DNA of 64,000 bases from an uncultured Odoribacter sp. (GTDB lineage Bacteria; Bacteroidota; Bacteroidia; Bacteroidales; Marinifilaceae), in NCBI GenBank assembly GCA_910578105.1, contig CAJTPD010000002.1, positions 83,269-147,268 on the forward strand, written 5' to 3'. The position numbers and the translations under genes are program-made. Each line of letters begins with the position of its first letter. Position 1 is the first letter of the stretch. Below the pieces are notes generated by a model. The model saw nothing but the letters and a program-made list of their open reading frames with translations, was not told the origin of the DNA and searched no databases. Below, in pieces: positions 25,852-35,233 of this stretch.

Positions 25852-26778
25852 ATGGGTAAAATTTTCTATTGGATGATGCTATTGGGGGTAACAACATCAT
25901 GCAATTCACATCATCATCAGTATACTGGTCAATTAAAAGAACCGAACATTTTATTAAAAAATTCCGCCGGAATAGTAAAGGACAGCCTGAATAAAATGGA
26001 TACCCGGAATTTTTCAGTTTCCCGGATGACATACCTCCTGAATACTTCGGAAACCGATAAAAACCTTACCTGCCCGAACAAAGACTCCATGTCGAACATT
26101 GCCCAGGAGTACAATCAAAAATGCCTCCATTTATTCAAAGAATACCACAAACTAAAAGATAGCCTTCATACCATTACAAACCTGAACTATGTGCTACATA
26201 CAGACAAACTTCTGTTAAAAGCTAAAAACAACAAATTAAAAATCGGTCTTTTCATTTCTTCCACCTTGCTCATCATTTCAATAATTGTGCTCTTTTTAAC
26301 TAACCGATGCAAAAAACTGAAAACAAAATATGACCATCTATCCGCCATAACAAAACATACCCAGTGGGGATTTCTGGTCACCAAAGAATTCATTGCAGAA
26401 AATCATATTGCCTATGATGAACTGGAGCGCATGCTAAACCGGGCAAAAGGAATGAATAATGTCAATACAGAATTCTACAACAAATTCCATAACGCCCTGA
26501 CCCAGCAAAAAGCCAGTTACTCCGGCCGCCTGTTCAATCATCTGACCAGTTCCAACGGAAGTTTTGAAACCAAATTCCAACAACAATTCCCCGGTTTAAA
26601 TACAGACGACTTATTACTGGCTACAATGATTCATCATCAATGGAAAATATCAGATATGGCAAGCATTTTACACATTTCCTTAGATGCCACCAGAAAACGA
26701 AAAATGAGATTAAGCAGCAAAATATCAGCTTATCTGAAAAAAGAGATTGATTTGGACGAATATCTGACAAATTTTTAA
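25852..26778 (+). CDS. Membrane-tethered helix-turn-helix protein
   Basis: 308 residues. N-terminal hydrophobic segment ending in a lipobox-like TTSC at about residue 17, an extracytoplasmic stretch of about 115 residues, a clear span at about 130-153 (LKIGLFISSTLLIISIIVLFL), then a cytoplasmic half. That half ends in a LuxR-like helix-turn-helix (WKISDMASILHISLDATRKRKMRLSSK). The plan is that of one-component membrane regulators common in Bacteroidetes, sensing outside and binding DNA inside. No TPR repeats are obvious. Targets are unknown. Confidence 0.8.
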   Translation: MGKIFYWMMLLGVTTSCNSHHHQYTGQLKEPNILLKNSAGIVKDSLNKMDTRNFSVSRMTYLLNTSETDKNLTCPNKDSMSNIAQEYNQKCLHLFKEYHKLKDSLHTITNLNYVLHTDKLLLKAKNNKLKIGLFISSTLLIISIIVLFLTNRCKKLKTKYDHLSAITKHTQWGFLVTKEFIAENHIAYDELERMLNRAKGMNNVNTEFYNKFHNALTQQKASYSGRLFNHLTSSNGSFETKFQQQFPGLNTDDLLLATMIHHQWKISDMASILHISLDATRKRKMRLSSKISAYLKKEIDLDEYLTNF

Positions 26779-26931
26779 ATATTCTCACCGGAAACGATAC
26801 ATTTTTCAAAAATCATTTTATCTCCCGAATAGCGTCCACCTTTTAAACATTAATTAAACTTATAATTATTAAATATTTACATAAAACTATTATCAACATT
26901 TGTCCCCGCTACTGTCCAAGCTTAAAATTAG

Positions 26932-27219
26932 TTGATAACCTATATTCTCCATAAATTTGTTACACTATTTTGCAAATTAAACTTAGGAGTACTCACCTAT
27001 TTCAGTAAAGAAATACTACAAAAGAACACAAAAAGCAGATTTCAAGCTCTTTCATTTCATGAACCGAGATAAATAAAACCACTACGTGGTTGGTAGTTAC
27101 TCCCAAGTCACTTGCCGACCCCAAAAAAGAGCAATCTTTTTCTGGAGAACAGAATAGTTCTGTAAAGTTTCTCACCAAGCTTTTTTCTCTTTGCAGCTAT
27201 TTTGTCTCTCCAGTTTTTT
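26932..27219 (+). ncRNA. Candidate small RNA gene between convergent genes
   Basis: The gap 26779-27264 lies between two convergent genes and needs no promoter, yet it holds TTG (26932-26934) and TAAATTTG (26952-26959), 17 bases apart. The predicted start is near 26966. At the other end CTGGAGA (27142-27148) pairs with TCTCCAG (27207-27213), followed by T6 (27214-27219). Inside is a perfect hairpin ACAGAA-TAG-TTCTGT, and upstream AACCAC-TAC-GTGGTT. A transcript of about 250 bases would result. It does not match the core motifs of tmRNA, RNase P RNA or SRP RNA. Confidence 0.45.
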
Positions 27220-27264
27220 ATTTAAAACTTTTCTTTCTTTTTACTCTCTTCAGAAATTCACTTG

Positions 27265-28683
27265 CTAATAAACTATATCCATCTTCCCGATAGCTTTCAG
27301 ATAAGCAGATTCACCCAGATGCAACATGGCTTTTGCATCTATCCACTGACTCCAGGCCTCCTGCCATTGTGCCTGAGCCTCCAACAAGGAAGTCAGATTC
27401 TCCATACCAACCTGATACTGATCGGAACTGATTTTCAGATTCTCCCGGGCCTGCAGCAAAGCATTCCGGGCCATATCCACCCGGGTCTGGGCATCCTGCA
27501 AACCAAAACGGGCCGATGTAATTTCCAAATGCATCAATTCCGCAGACTTTTCCAGATTCAATCGGCTAATCTCTTCATCCATCCGGGCCGAACGGACTTT
27601 ATTCCGCCCTTCTCCCCAATGAAAAACAGGAATTTTTACAGCCGCCATTGCCGTAAAAGCAGCACCAGCCTCATCACTACCATTCAATTTCAACCCGCCG
27701 GTATAACCATAACCTGCAGAAACACCGACCTGTGGCAAGAAATCCGAACGGTTCAATGCAACCTGCCTTTTTTTCATATCCGCTTCATGCACCAGCATAT
27801 TGTAATCCGGACGCTGCGAAACGGCACTGTCCAAAGACCAAATCTGCGGCTCAACCGTTTCAGTCAGGGAATCCCGCAAACTCACTTTTGTCTGCAGGTC
27901 TAACCCAATAAGCCTGCATAAATTCATCCGTGCCAGGACTTGTCCGTTTTGTGCCTTCTGTAACATCAAATCCGCCTCATTATAGCGCACCTGAGCCTTC
28001 AGCACATCATTCGGAGTCACCATACCGACAGCCTGGGCATCTTTTAAATTATCCAATAATTCAAAAACTACTTCCTTATATTTCATTGCCGCCAGAACCT
28101 GCTCCTCCACCCTCAATAACTGCCAATAAGCCTGATCAGTTTCCAGCAATATTTCCGACCGGTTATAACGGACATTCTCCGACGCAATATCCTCCCCCAA
28201 TCTGGCCATATCATGAGCAGCCCTGATTTTTCCTCCAAGATAAACAGGCTGCTCCAACTGAATCCCCGCCGAATATACTCCCCGCAAATTCAATCGTAAC
28301 TTAATATCAGGCAAAAAGGCATACATATTAAACACCGGATTACCATCCGGTCCGATTACAGGCTGCTGAGTTTCGGGATTAATCATCACGTCCGGCTCCA
28401 ATTTTCCATCCGCACCAGGTTTATAAGCAGGCAAATAACCTCCTTTCAATTTATAATTGTACTTTTTCTGATGATACAATCCGAATCCTACAGCCGAAAC
28501 TTTCGGCAAATAATCAGCTTTATACATTTTCACCTCATAAGCGGCTTTCTGCTGTTGTTTGTCTGCAATACTAACCTCCTTACTACTTTCCAATGCCATT
28601 TCCCGACACAACCGGAGATTCAGTTCTACCTGTGCCGGAACAATAACCGGCAAAAAAAGAAACAGCCCTGTCAATATTTTCAT
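27265..28683 (-). CDS. TolC-family outer-membrane efflux protein (RND operon)
   Basis: 472 residues; signal peptide to about 18, then the two long helical hairpins of the TolC fold, with the tandem repeat visible as QAYWQLLRVEEQVLAA near residue 170 and SARFGLQDAQTRVDMARNALLQA near 390. It provides the exit duct for the RND pump encoded just upstream. Third gene of a membrane-fusion protein, RND, TolC operon; 75 bases separate it from the pump gene. Paralogous to the TolC at 37493-38905. Confidence 0.92.
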   Translation of the reverse strand: MKILTGLFLFLPVIVPAQVELNLRLCREMALESSKEVSIADKQQQKAAYEVKMYKADYLPKVSAVGFGLYHQKKYNYKLKGGYLPAYKPGADGKLEPDVMINPETQQPVIGPDGNPVFNMYAFLPDIKLRLNLRGVYSAGIQLEQPVYLGGKIRAAHDMARLGEDIASENVRYNRSEILLETDQAYWQLLRVEEQVLAAMKYKEVVFELLDNLKDAQAVGMVTPNDVLKAQVRYNEADLMLQKAQNGQVLARMNLCRLIGLDLQTKVSLRDSLTETVEPQIWSLDSAVSQRPDYNMLVHEADMKKRQVALNRSDFLPQVGVSAGYGYTGGLKLNGSDEAGAAFTAMAAVKIPVFHWGEGRNKVRSARMDEEISRLNLEKSAELMHLEITSARFGLQDAQTRVDMARNALLQARENLKISSDQYQVGMENLTSLLEAQAQWQEAWSQWIDAKAMLHLGESAYLKAIGKMDIVY

Positions 28684-28758
28684 ATTCTTTGTCTTTATGC
28701 AACTACCTTCATTTTATCCCATATGTTCCATTCCCCGTATTTCCGGTCTGTCCGCCAT

Positions 28759-31700
28759 TCACTCTGCCTGAGAAACCGGCTTTTTTTCTTTGTCCGGACA
28801 AGGAATGTGAAAAAAGAGAGAATATAGAATCGGTAAAATAATCAGCGTGATAACAGTACCAATAAATAATCCTCCCATAATAGTCACTGCCAATGCACCA
28901 AACATATCATCATTAACCAAAGGTATCATACCCAGAATAGTAGTCATCGCTGCCAGAAAAACCGGTCTTAAACGGGACGTCGATGCATCTATCAAAGCCA
29001 GAAAACGGTCTTTACCGGAACGAATCTGGACATCCACCTCATCAACCAAAACCACACCGTTTTTAATCATCATTCCCACCAACCCCAAAGCTCCGACGAT
29101 AGCAACAAATCCAAATTCCTTATCAGCCAGCAACATACCGGCAACAACCCCTGTTACAGCCAACGGCAAACACAATAAAATCATCAATGGTTTACGGAAA
29201 TCCTTAAACAGAGCTATCAAAATAGCCAGAATAATAACAATCGCTATCGGAACGTTTTTAAACAAATAAGACTGGGACTGAGTACTGGCCAAATATTCTC
29301 CCTGCCATTCGGTTTTATATCCCGGTGGTATATGAATAGCATTAATCTTAGGCAAAATACTATTTCTGACTTCATTGGCAGTAAAACCGGGAGCATTATT
29401 ACATTGAGCAGAAATGGAACGCTGGCCATTATAACGCCTCACTAAAGGCACCTCCCAGGCAACATCTATTCCGGAACTTGCCTGATTCAAAGGCACAGAG
29501 CCCGTCACCTGTTTCAAAAGCTGCTCCTCACTAACCATGCCGGTCATCAATTCCTTCACAGTTTCCATACTGAGGCCATTTACCGAGGGAATCATACTCC
29601 ACACCGGAACACTATTAAGCTGGTCGGGACGTTCTCCGGAAGAATTTACACTTTTCAGATAAATCGGTAAAGCATGCTCTCCCTCATAATAAGCTCCCAC
29701 AGGTAAACCGTCTGTCGCAGCCAATAAAGCCAACCCCACATCTTCCCGTGACAAATTCACATCCCGGGCAATAGCCTGCTGATACTTCACATCCATAACA
29801 GGAGTTTCAGGACCCCAATTATTCGTTACTAAAATAGCAGTGGAATCGGCTTTCATAATTTCCTCTACCTGCGCACACAACTGCTTCAAAACAGCCGGAT
29901 CAGGTCCCGAAATCATAAACTGAACCGGAAAATCCATATACATCAGATTATAACGCTTTATCCTGACATAAGCCTGAGGATAATGAGAAGAAAGATAAGC
30001 CTGCAAAACAGGCAAACTATCCACCAATGTCTCCGGCGAAGTAAAATCAACAATCAGCTCCCCATAACTCAAAGCCGGCTCCGCAACTGTACGTACCAGA
30101 TTATAACGGGACGGCGTACCTCCCAGACTGGTAGTTACCGCTGTAATCTCCGGACGTCCCAAGAGGTACTTCTTCATCGACGCCAAATCTGCTTTTACAG
30201 TTTCGGGATTAGTACCGTAAGGCATTTGATATTCAATATAAAGCTGATTATAGCTCAAATCCGGGAAAAATCCCTGACGGATAAAACGGTAACCATATAC
30301 ACTAACTATTAATAAAACAACAGTAGCAATAACAAATATCCATCGGTGATACACTGAAAACTTCAGAAAACTCTGATATTTACGGTAAATCCGTCCGTTA
30401 AACGGATTATCCTCTTCACCGGCCTTTACAGGCTTTGCTTTAAAAGCCCGGTCCGCCTGAATAGGCACATAAGCCAAAGCCAGTATCCAACTCAGCCACA
30501 AAGAAACTGCCAGTACAATAAACAAATCCCTGACATACTCCCCGGTTGTATCCGGCGACATAAAAATCGGCAGAAAAGTCAAAATACCAATAGTTGTCGC
30601 ACCCAACAAAGCCCATGCAGTTTTTTTCGTTATATTAATCAAAGCAGCAGGCTTCGGAACACCCCGTTTCAAATCAACCATAATACCATCTGTAATCACA
30701 ATAGCATTATCCACCAACATTCCCATCGCAACAATAAAAGAAGCCAGAGAAACCCGTTGCAACGTACCGTGCATCATATGCAAAATAACAAATGACCCCA
30801 GCACAACGACAACCAACCCTATCCCGATAATATAACCGCTCCGAAATCCCATAGCCAGCATAACTACGACGATAACAATCAATACAGACTCTATCAGATT
30901 GACCATAAACACGCTAATAGCACTCTGAACCCGGGTGGGCTGAAAAAACACTTTCTCAAAATTTATTCCGGCAGGAATCACCGTCTGTTTCAATTCTGCC
31001 AATTTCTGATCAACAACTTTACCCAACTGAATGATATTCCCGCCTTTTTCCATAGCAATAGAAATAGCTATGGCAGGTAAAGAATCGTATATCAATCCTT
31101 CCCGTTGAGGCTCGACATAACCTTTGCTGACATAAGCCACATCACCCAGACGGATATGGTCTTCCTCATGCCCCCGAATCAGCAAATTCTGAATACTCTG
31201 TACATCATTAAAACTACCATCCACACCAACACGAACCCTCTTTTCACCACTATCATAATAACCAGAATAAACAGTTGCATTCTGACCTTTCAAAGTAAGG
31301 ATAATCTCAGCAGGATGTACCCCCAGATTCGCCATTTTAGCCTCCTGAATATCAATATTTATACACGACTGCCGCTCCCCGTATATGTCCACACTGCTCA
31401 CCCCTTCAATATCTAAAACAGTACGCCGGACCAACTGCGCATAATCTGCCATTTCCTGATACCCGAACCCGTCCGAAGTCATCGCATAAAACATTCCGTA
31501 CACATCCCCAAAATCATCAAACACCATAGAAGGCTGTGCCCCCTCCGGCAACTGATTCTGTACATCCGCCACTTTCCTTCGTAAAATATCCCAATTTTGT
31601 TGCAACTCGGCAGGAGGTATAGTACTGCCCAGTTCCACCAAAATATAAGACACATCATTCATAGAACGGGATTCTATATGGTCTAAATCTCCCATAGAAC

Positions 31701-31914
31701 GGATCGACTTCTCCAGCACATCAGTAACTTCAAGCTCTACCTGCCAGGAAGACGCACCGGGGAAAGCCGTAACAACCATCGCCTGCTTAACTGTAATGGC
31801 AGGATCTTCCAGTTTACTCATAGTAAAAAATGAATAGATTCCTCCCACTACCAACACAACGACAAAAAAATATACCAAAGCCTTATTTTTTAAGGCATAT
31901 TCTGTAAAATTCAT
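28759..31914 (-). CDS. RND-family efflux pump inner-membrane subunit
   Basis: 1051 residues, the size of AcrB-type drug pumps. Twelve spans in the RND pattern: one N-terminal, a large periplasmic loop, a block of five, a second large loop, then the last block. The proton-relay acidic pair in span 4 is seen in GMLVDNAIVITDGI. A drug-type (HAE) rather than heavy-metal-type pump is likelier from this motif, but the substrate cannot be read from sequence. Middle gene of the MFP-RND-TolC operon, 16 bases after the adaptor gene. Confidence 0.94.
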   Translation of the reverse strand: MNFTEYALKNKALVYFFVVVLVVGGIYSFFTMSKLEDPAITVKQAMVVTAFPGASSWQVELEVTDVLEKSIRSMGDLDHIESRSMNDVSYILVELGSTIPPAELQQNWDILRRKVADVQNQLPEGAQPSMVFDDFGDVYGMFYAMTSDGFGYQEMADYAQLVRRTVLDIEGVSSVDIYGERQSCINIDIQEAKMANLGVHPAEIILTLKGQNATVYSGYYDSGEKRVRVGVDGSFNDVQSIQNLLIRGHEEDHIRLGDVAYVSKGYVEPQREGLIYDSLPAIAISIAMEKGGNIIQLGKVVDQKLAELKQTVIPAGINFEKVFFQPTRVQSAISVFMVNLIESVLIVIVVVMLAMGFRSGYIIGIGLVVVVLGSFVILHMMHGTLQRVSLASFIVAMGMLVDNAIVITDGIMVDLKRGVPKPAALINITKKTAWALLGATTIGILTFLPIFMSPDTTGEYVRDLFIVLAVSLWLSWILALAYVPIQADRAFKAKPVKAGEEDNPFNGRIYRKYQSFLKFSVYHRWIFVIATVVLLIVSVYGYRFIRQGFFPDLSYNQLYIEYQMPYGTNPETVKADLASMKKYLLGRPEITAVTTSLGGTPSRYNLVRTVAEPALSYGELIVDFTSPETLVDSLPVLQAYLSSHYPQAYVRIKRYNLMYMDFPVQFMISGPDPAVLKQLCAQVEEIMKADSTAILVTNNWGPETPVMDVKYQQAIARDVNLSREDVGLALLAATDGLPVGAYYEGEHALPIYLKSVNSSGERPDQLNSVPVWSMIPSVNGLSMETVKELMTGMVSEEQLLKQVTGSVPLNQASSGIDVAWEVPLVRRYNGQRSISAQCNNAPGFTANEVRNSILPKINAIHIPPGYKTEWQGEYLASTQSQSYLFKNVPIAIVIILAILIALFKDFRKPLMILLCLPLAVTGVVAGMLLADKEFGFVAIVGALGLVGMMIKNGVVLVDEVDVQIRSGKDRFLALIDASTSRLRPVFLAAMTTILGMIPLVNDDMFGALAVTIMGGLFIGTVITLIILPILYSLFFHIPCPDKEKKPVSQAE

Positions 31915-31930
31915 AACATTCAGTATTTAT

Positions 31931-33019
31931 TCACAACAATCCGCCAACATTCGAAGCAGGAACCGACGGCAAAGGCCTCACTTTCTGTCCGTCTTTCAAA
32001 TCATTTACACCTGCTGAAATAATGGTTTGTCCCAGGCGCAAATCAGATTTTACCAGCACAGACCCGTCTTTATTCATTTGCTCAACCCAGACTACTGTCT
32101 TGTGAACAGTCTGGGTTTGTTCCTCAAACAACCAAACATACGATTTACCTCTTTCCTGAAATAAAGCAGAAACCGGAACCACTGAAAGCTCTTCGGTGCC
32201 CGGCCGGAAACTGATAGTCACCGTAACGCTCATCCCTGCAGCCAAGCCTTTCACAACATTCCCCTGCAAACGGAAACGGACATTAAATAATTGATTATAA
32301 TTGGCTCCCTGACTAATATCTATCAACTCCAACGGCAATTGCACCTGAGGGTAAGCATCCGCAACAGCATAATAACCAACAAAATCTTCACGCCGTATAA
32401 AATCATTTACAGGAATATCCGCATTCACCTCAAAATAACGGTCATCAATCATAGACAACACAGGAGTTCCCTGAGCAACAATCTCAGGCGCACTAAAATA
32501 TTTATTCTGAATATACCCGTCAAAAGGAGCTCTCAAACGGGTATCATTCAAAGCATTACGATTCGCATCATACAAAGCTGTAACCCTTTTCTTGGCCGCC
32601 ACCGCTTTATCATACTCATTTACAGACACACTTCCACGGCGGTACAATTCAATAACCCGGTCAGCTTCTCCTTTCACCTGCGTATACTCAGCCAATGAAG
32701 CATCATACTGTAATTGATAATCACGCGGGTCTATTTCTGCCAGCAACTGCCCCTTCTTCACTTGTTGTCCTTCACTCACATACACCTTTTTAACAGGCCC
32801 CGCCACCCGGAAAGCCAACTTTACATTCTCGGCAGCTTTAATCTTTCCCGGATAAGTAACAGAAGATTTTCCGCCATATTGGGCAACTTCAGTAATTTTT
32901 ACCAATTGCGGAATATTCAAAACAGGTTGTGATTTCCTGCAACCCGTATTCACCAGAATCATCAGGACAGCAAAACCTATCCACTTTATTCCTTTACAAC
33001 TTTCTATTTCTCTTTTCAT
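31931..33019 (-). CDS. RND periplasmic adaptor (membrane-fusion) lipoprotein
   Basis: 362 residues. Lipoprotein signal with lipobox ending VNTGC; biotinyl-lipoyl-like halves around a short helical hairpin (AYAGKS.. VAFRVAGPVKKVYVSEGQQVKKGQLLAEIDPRDY near 70-115), then beta-barrel and membrane-proximal domains. It connects the RND pump to TolC. First gene of the operon; its divergent neighbour is the recombinase, with 235 bases between. The minus-strand promoter is not clear: only a partial ACTTTG near 33050. Confidence 0.93.
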   Translation of the reverse strand: MKREIESCKGIKWIGFAVLMILVNTGCRKSQPVLNIPQLVKITEVAQYGGKSSVTYPGKIKAAENVKLAFRVAGPVKKVYVSEGQQVKKGQLLAEIDPRDYQLQYDASLAEYTQVKGEADRVIELYRRGSVSVNEYDKAVAAKKRVTALYDANRNALNDTRLRAPFDGYIQNKYFSAPEIVAQGTPVLSMIDDRYFEVNADIPVNDFIRREDFVGYYAVADAYPQVQLPLELIDISQGANYNQLFNVRFRLQGNVVKGLAAGMSVTVTISFRPGTEELSVVPVSALFQERGKSYVWLFEEQTQTVHKTVVWVEQMNKDGSVLVKSDLRLGQTIISAGVNDLKDGQKVRPLPSVPASNVGGLL

Positions 33020-33168
33020 ACTTATTATTAACTTCCTGAATCATTATGACAAAGTCTTAATATATACTTAAAAGAGAAATCATATGTTTCAAACAACACC
33101 GAATTTATCATTTCATTCAGAAAACACATTAAATTAATCTTTGCAATCTTTTGCATTTAATACCAAAG

Positions 33169-33206
33169 TTTGACATAGATATTTTACTTTTATTATATTT
33201 GTCAAA
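33169..33206 (+). promoter_or_regulatory. Recombinase promoter embedded in a 7-base inverted repeat
   Basis: TTTG (33169-33172) and TATATTTG (33194-33201) are 21 bases apart; TTTGACA (33169-33175) and TGTCAAA (33200-33206) are exact inverted repeats that include both elements. This is a candidate autoregulatory site. Confidence 0.5.
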
Positions 33207-33254
33207 TCAAAGAGAAAAAAGCAATTACAGTATTTCATACTGATCAAGACAATT

Positions 33255-33938
33255 ATGCCCGAAAAAAAGAAACAGGAACTAAAGGACCGACCGCCTATAG
33301 TTGCTGCTTATCTGAGGGTGAGTACAGATAAGCAGACCATTCTGAATCAAAAAAGTGAGGTCATAAATTTTTGTCGCAGGCAGGAATTAACAATCACAAT
33401 ATGGTGTACAGAAACTGTCAGTGGCACAAAAAAAGAAAGTGAAAGAGAATTAGGTGCACTGCTGAAAAAATTACAACGCGGTGATTCTCTGATTATTACC
33501 GAAGTTTCACGTCTCAGTCGTAAAATGATGAATATCATGAACATCATCCATCAATCGATTGAGCAGGGAATCACTATTTACAGCATCAAAGAAGGTTACA
33601 AATTTGACTCATCCATAAACAGTCAGGTTTTAGCTTTTGCATTCGGATTGTGTGCCGAAATAGAACGTACCCTGATTTCTCAGCGTACCCGTGAAGCCCT
33701 GGCCCGAAGAAGAGCACAAGGTGTGAAACTAGGCCGTCCTAAAGGAAGTTTGCGCGCAGGAAAACTGCATCAATATGAAAAAGAAATCACAGACATGCGC
33801 ATGGAAGGATTATCTTTTCAAAAAATCGCCGCACGCTATAAAGTTTCACCGGAAACAGTTCGCCTTTTTTATCTCAAAACATCAGTCCAAAAAACGAAAA
33901 AACTACAGGAAGAACAAAATCAGGAACCGGAAAAATAA
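33255..33938 (+). CDS. Serine site-specific recombinase (resolvase/invertase family)
   Basis: 227 residues. Catalytic domain at about 14-150 with Arg21 and nucleophile Ser23 in YLRVSTDKQ, the RLSRK segment near 90, and the E-helix region ending RTREALARRRAQG. A resolvase-type helix-turn-helix at about 165-215 (LSFQKIAARYKVSPETVR) follows. Such Bacteroidales enzymes include invertases that flip promoters at distant sites, so its target need not be nearby. It sits alone between two efflux operons without transposon ends or cargo. Inverting activity is inferred. Confidence 0.92.
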   Translation: MPEKKKQELKDRPPIVAAYLRVSTDKQTILNQKSEVINFCRRQELTITIWCTETVSGTKKESERELGALLKKLQRGDSLIITEVSRLSRKMMNIMNIIHQSIEQGITIYSIKEGYKFDSSINSQVLAFAFGLCAEIERTLISQRTREALARRRAQGVKLGRPKGSLRAGKLHQYEKEITDMRMEGLSFQKIAARYKVSPETVRLFYLKTSVQKTKKLQEEQNQEPEK

Positions 33939-33980
33939 AAAGAATATGACAAAATAAGCTATGTTTTCGAACGTTCAACC

Positions 33981-34016
33981 GGATTAGCCTCTGATAAATA
34001 AACCAGAGACTAATCC
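33981..34016. terminator. Hairpin between convergent recombinase and ABC permease genes
   Basis: GGATTAG + CTCTG pairs with CAGAG + CTAATCC across a 10-base loop with one mismatch. It is placed exactly between two convergent stop codons; the T tract is poor, so it may be a bidirectional 3'-end structure. Confidence 0.65.
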
Positions 34017-34024
34017 CTCCTCAA

Positions 34025-35200
34025 TCAGTTTCTAAGAAAACTGACATTTACCTTTTTTATTTGACACCTATACAATAAACAAGCTAAAATAAAATATACA
34101 GCAGCTAAAACCCAGAGACTTATATATTCCGGGAACACCTCTTCCAGTTTTGCTCCCATATTATTCATCTTTACAAAACCATCAATTCCATACGTTGAAG
34201 GAAAAATTTTAGAAAAAGCAATCCAATAATCCGGAATCCCTTCTCTGGGCCACGATATACCGGATATAAACATCAATGGTACAGAAGTAAATACAAACAA
34301 CAGAAAAGGCTGCTCCCTTTCTTTACTCAAAAAAGAACCTGAAATAGCAAAAAATGTACATGCCAACAGAAAAGGAAACAAAAACAACATTAACTCCGCT
34401 TTACAAGCAATCTGGGTCAGATTAAAAATCCGGGGTACTACAAAAAGCACCCAATACGCCATTACAAAATAAATAAGCAGATAAAGGCAAGCTTTCCCCA
34501 GCACAATACACCACGAACGGCAATAATGTCTGTTTGCCGGAATCATCAATCCGTTTCTGCGCCTGTCACGTGCGGTACCAGTAATAGTACCCACTCCCAG
34601 CAACAAAGATTGCTGAATCACCAAAATCAAAACGGCAGGCATAATAAAAGATGCAAAACCACCCTGAGGATTAAACATTTTCACTTCCGAGATTGTCACA
34701 GGCGAAGACTTAATACTTTCCTCAATCCGCGAAGCATAATCCATACCCTGCACCTGAATCTGCTTCCCCATGGCAAGGGAAACATCACTGGCAGCCTGCA
34801 CCAATGCTTTATAATTCAATAAAGCCCCCATATTACAAAACAAAGAAACATGGGCCTGAACACCCCGGTGGATATTCTTGCTAAAATCAGCCGGTATTTC
34901 CATGATACCATAAACCTCTTTCTTGTTCATCAGCATCTTAGCTTCCTCTAAATCATGACAGCGGGCAACTACATCCACCATAGGCGTCGCATCCCACATC
35001 CTCAGAAACTCACGACTCAACAGACTTTGAGCATGGTCCACCACGGCAACAGGGACCTCCCGGACCACTTCGTCACTGTAAATATAAGTATACACAACCG
35101 GATAGCCCAAAGTAAGAAATACAAAAAAAGTAATCACTGCATGATCTTTGAACACAGTATAAAACTCATGACGGAATATATAGAAAATATCTCTCAGCAT
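34025..35200 (-). CDS. ABC-2 type transporter permease (second of pair)
   Basis: 391 residues. One N-terminal span, a periplasmic domain of about 150 residues, then five or six spans at about 180-385, with the ABC-2 segment PSTYGIDGFVKMNNMGA. No Walker A or LSGGQ motif, so it is membrane subunit only. Last gene of the TetR-TetR-TolC-HlyD-permease-permease operon, 33 bases after its paralogue. The partner ATPase is not encoded in this cluster. Probably exports a small molecule or lipid-like compound, by analogy with YbhFSR-type systems. Confidence 0.88.
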   Translation of the reverse strand: MLRDIFYIFRHEFYTVFKDHAVITFFVFLTLGYPVVYTYIYSDEVVREVPVAVVDHAQSLLSREFLRMWDATPMVDVVARCHDLEEAKMLMNKKEVYGIMEIPADFSKNIHRGVQAHVSLFCNMGALLNYKALVQAASDVSLAMGKQIQVQGMDYASRIEESIKSSPVTISEVKMFNPQGGFASFIMPAVLILVIQQSLLLGVGTITGTARDRRRNGLMIPANRHYCRSWCIVLGKACLYLLIYFVMAYWVLFVVPRIFNLTQIACKAELMLFLFPFLLACTFFAISGSFLSKEREQPFLLFVFTSVPLMFISGISWPREGIPDYWIAFSKIFPSTYGIDGFVKMNNMGAKLEEVFPEYISLWVLAAVYFILACLLYRCQIKKVNVSFLRN

Positions 35201-35233
35201 CTGATAAAACTCTTAACTTTTTAACCAACCTTT

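Noticed and set aside
26966..27219. tmRNA, RNase P RNA or SRP RNA as the identity of the candidate small RNA
   Set aside because: No tRNA-like ends or tag, no GAGGAAAGTC-type core, and no GGAAGG-type SRP loop were found. The 45789-45983 RNA failed the same checks.
27090..27293. 67-codon plus-strand frame in the 26.8-27.3 kb gap
   Set aside because: No start context, low-complexity Phe/Leu-rich end, and it runs across the closing hairpin and T tract of the candidate RNA.
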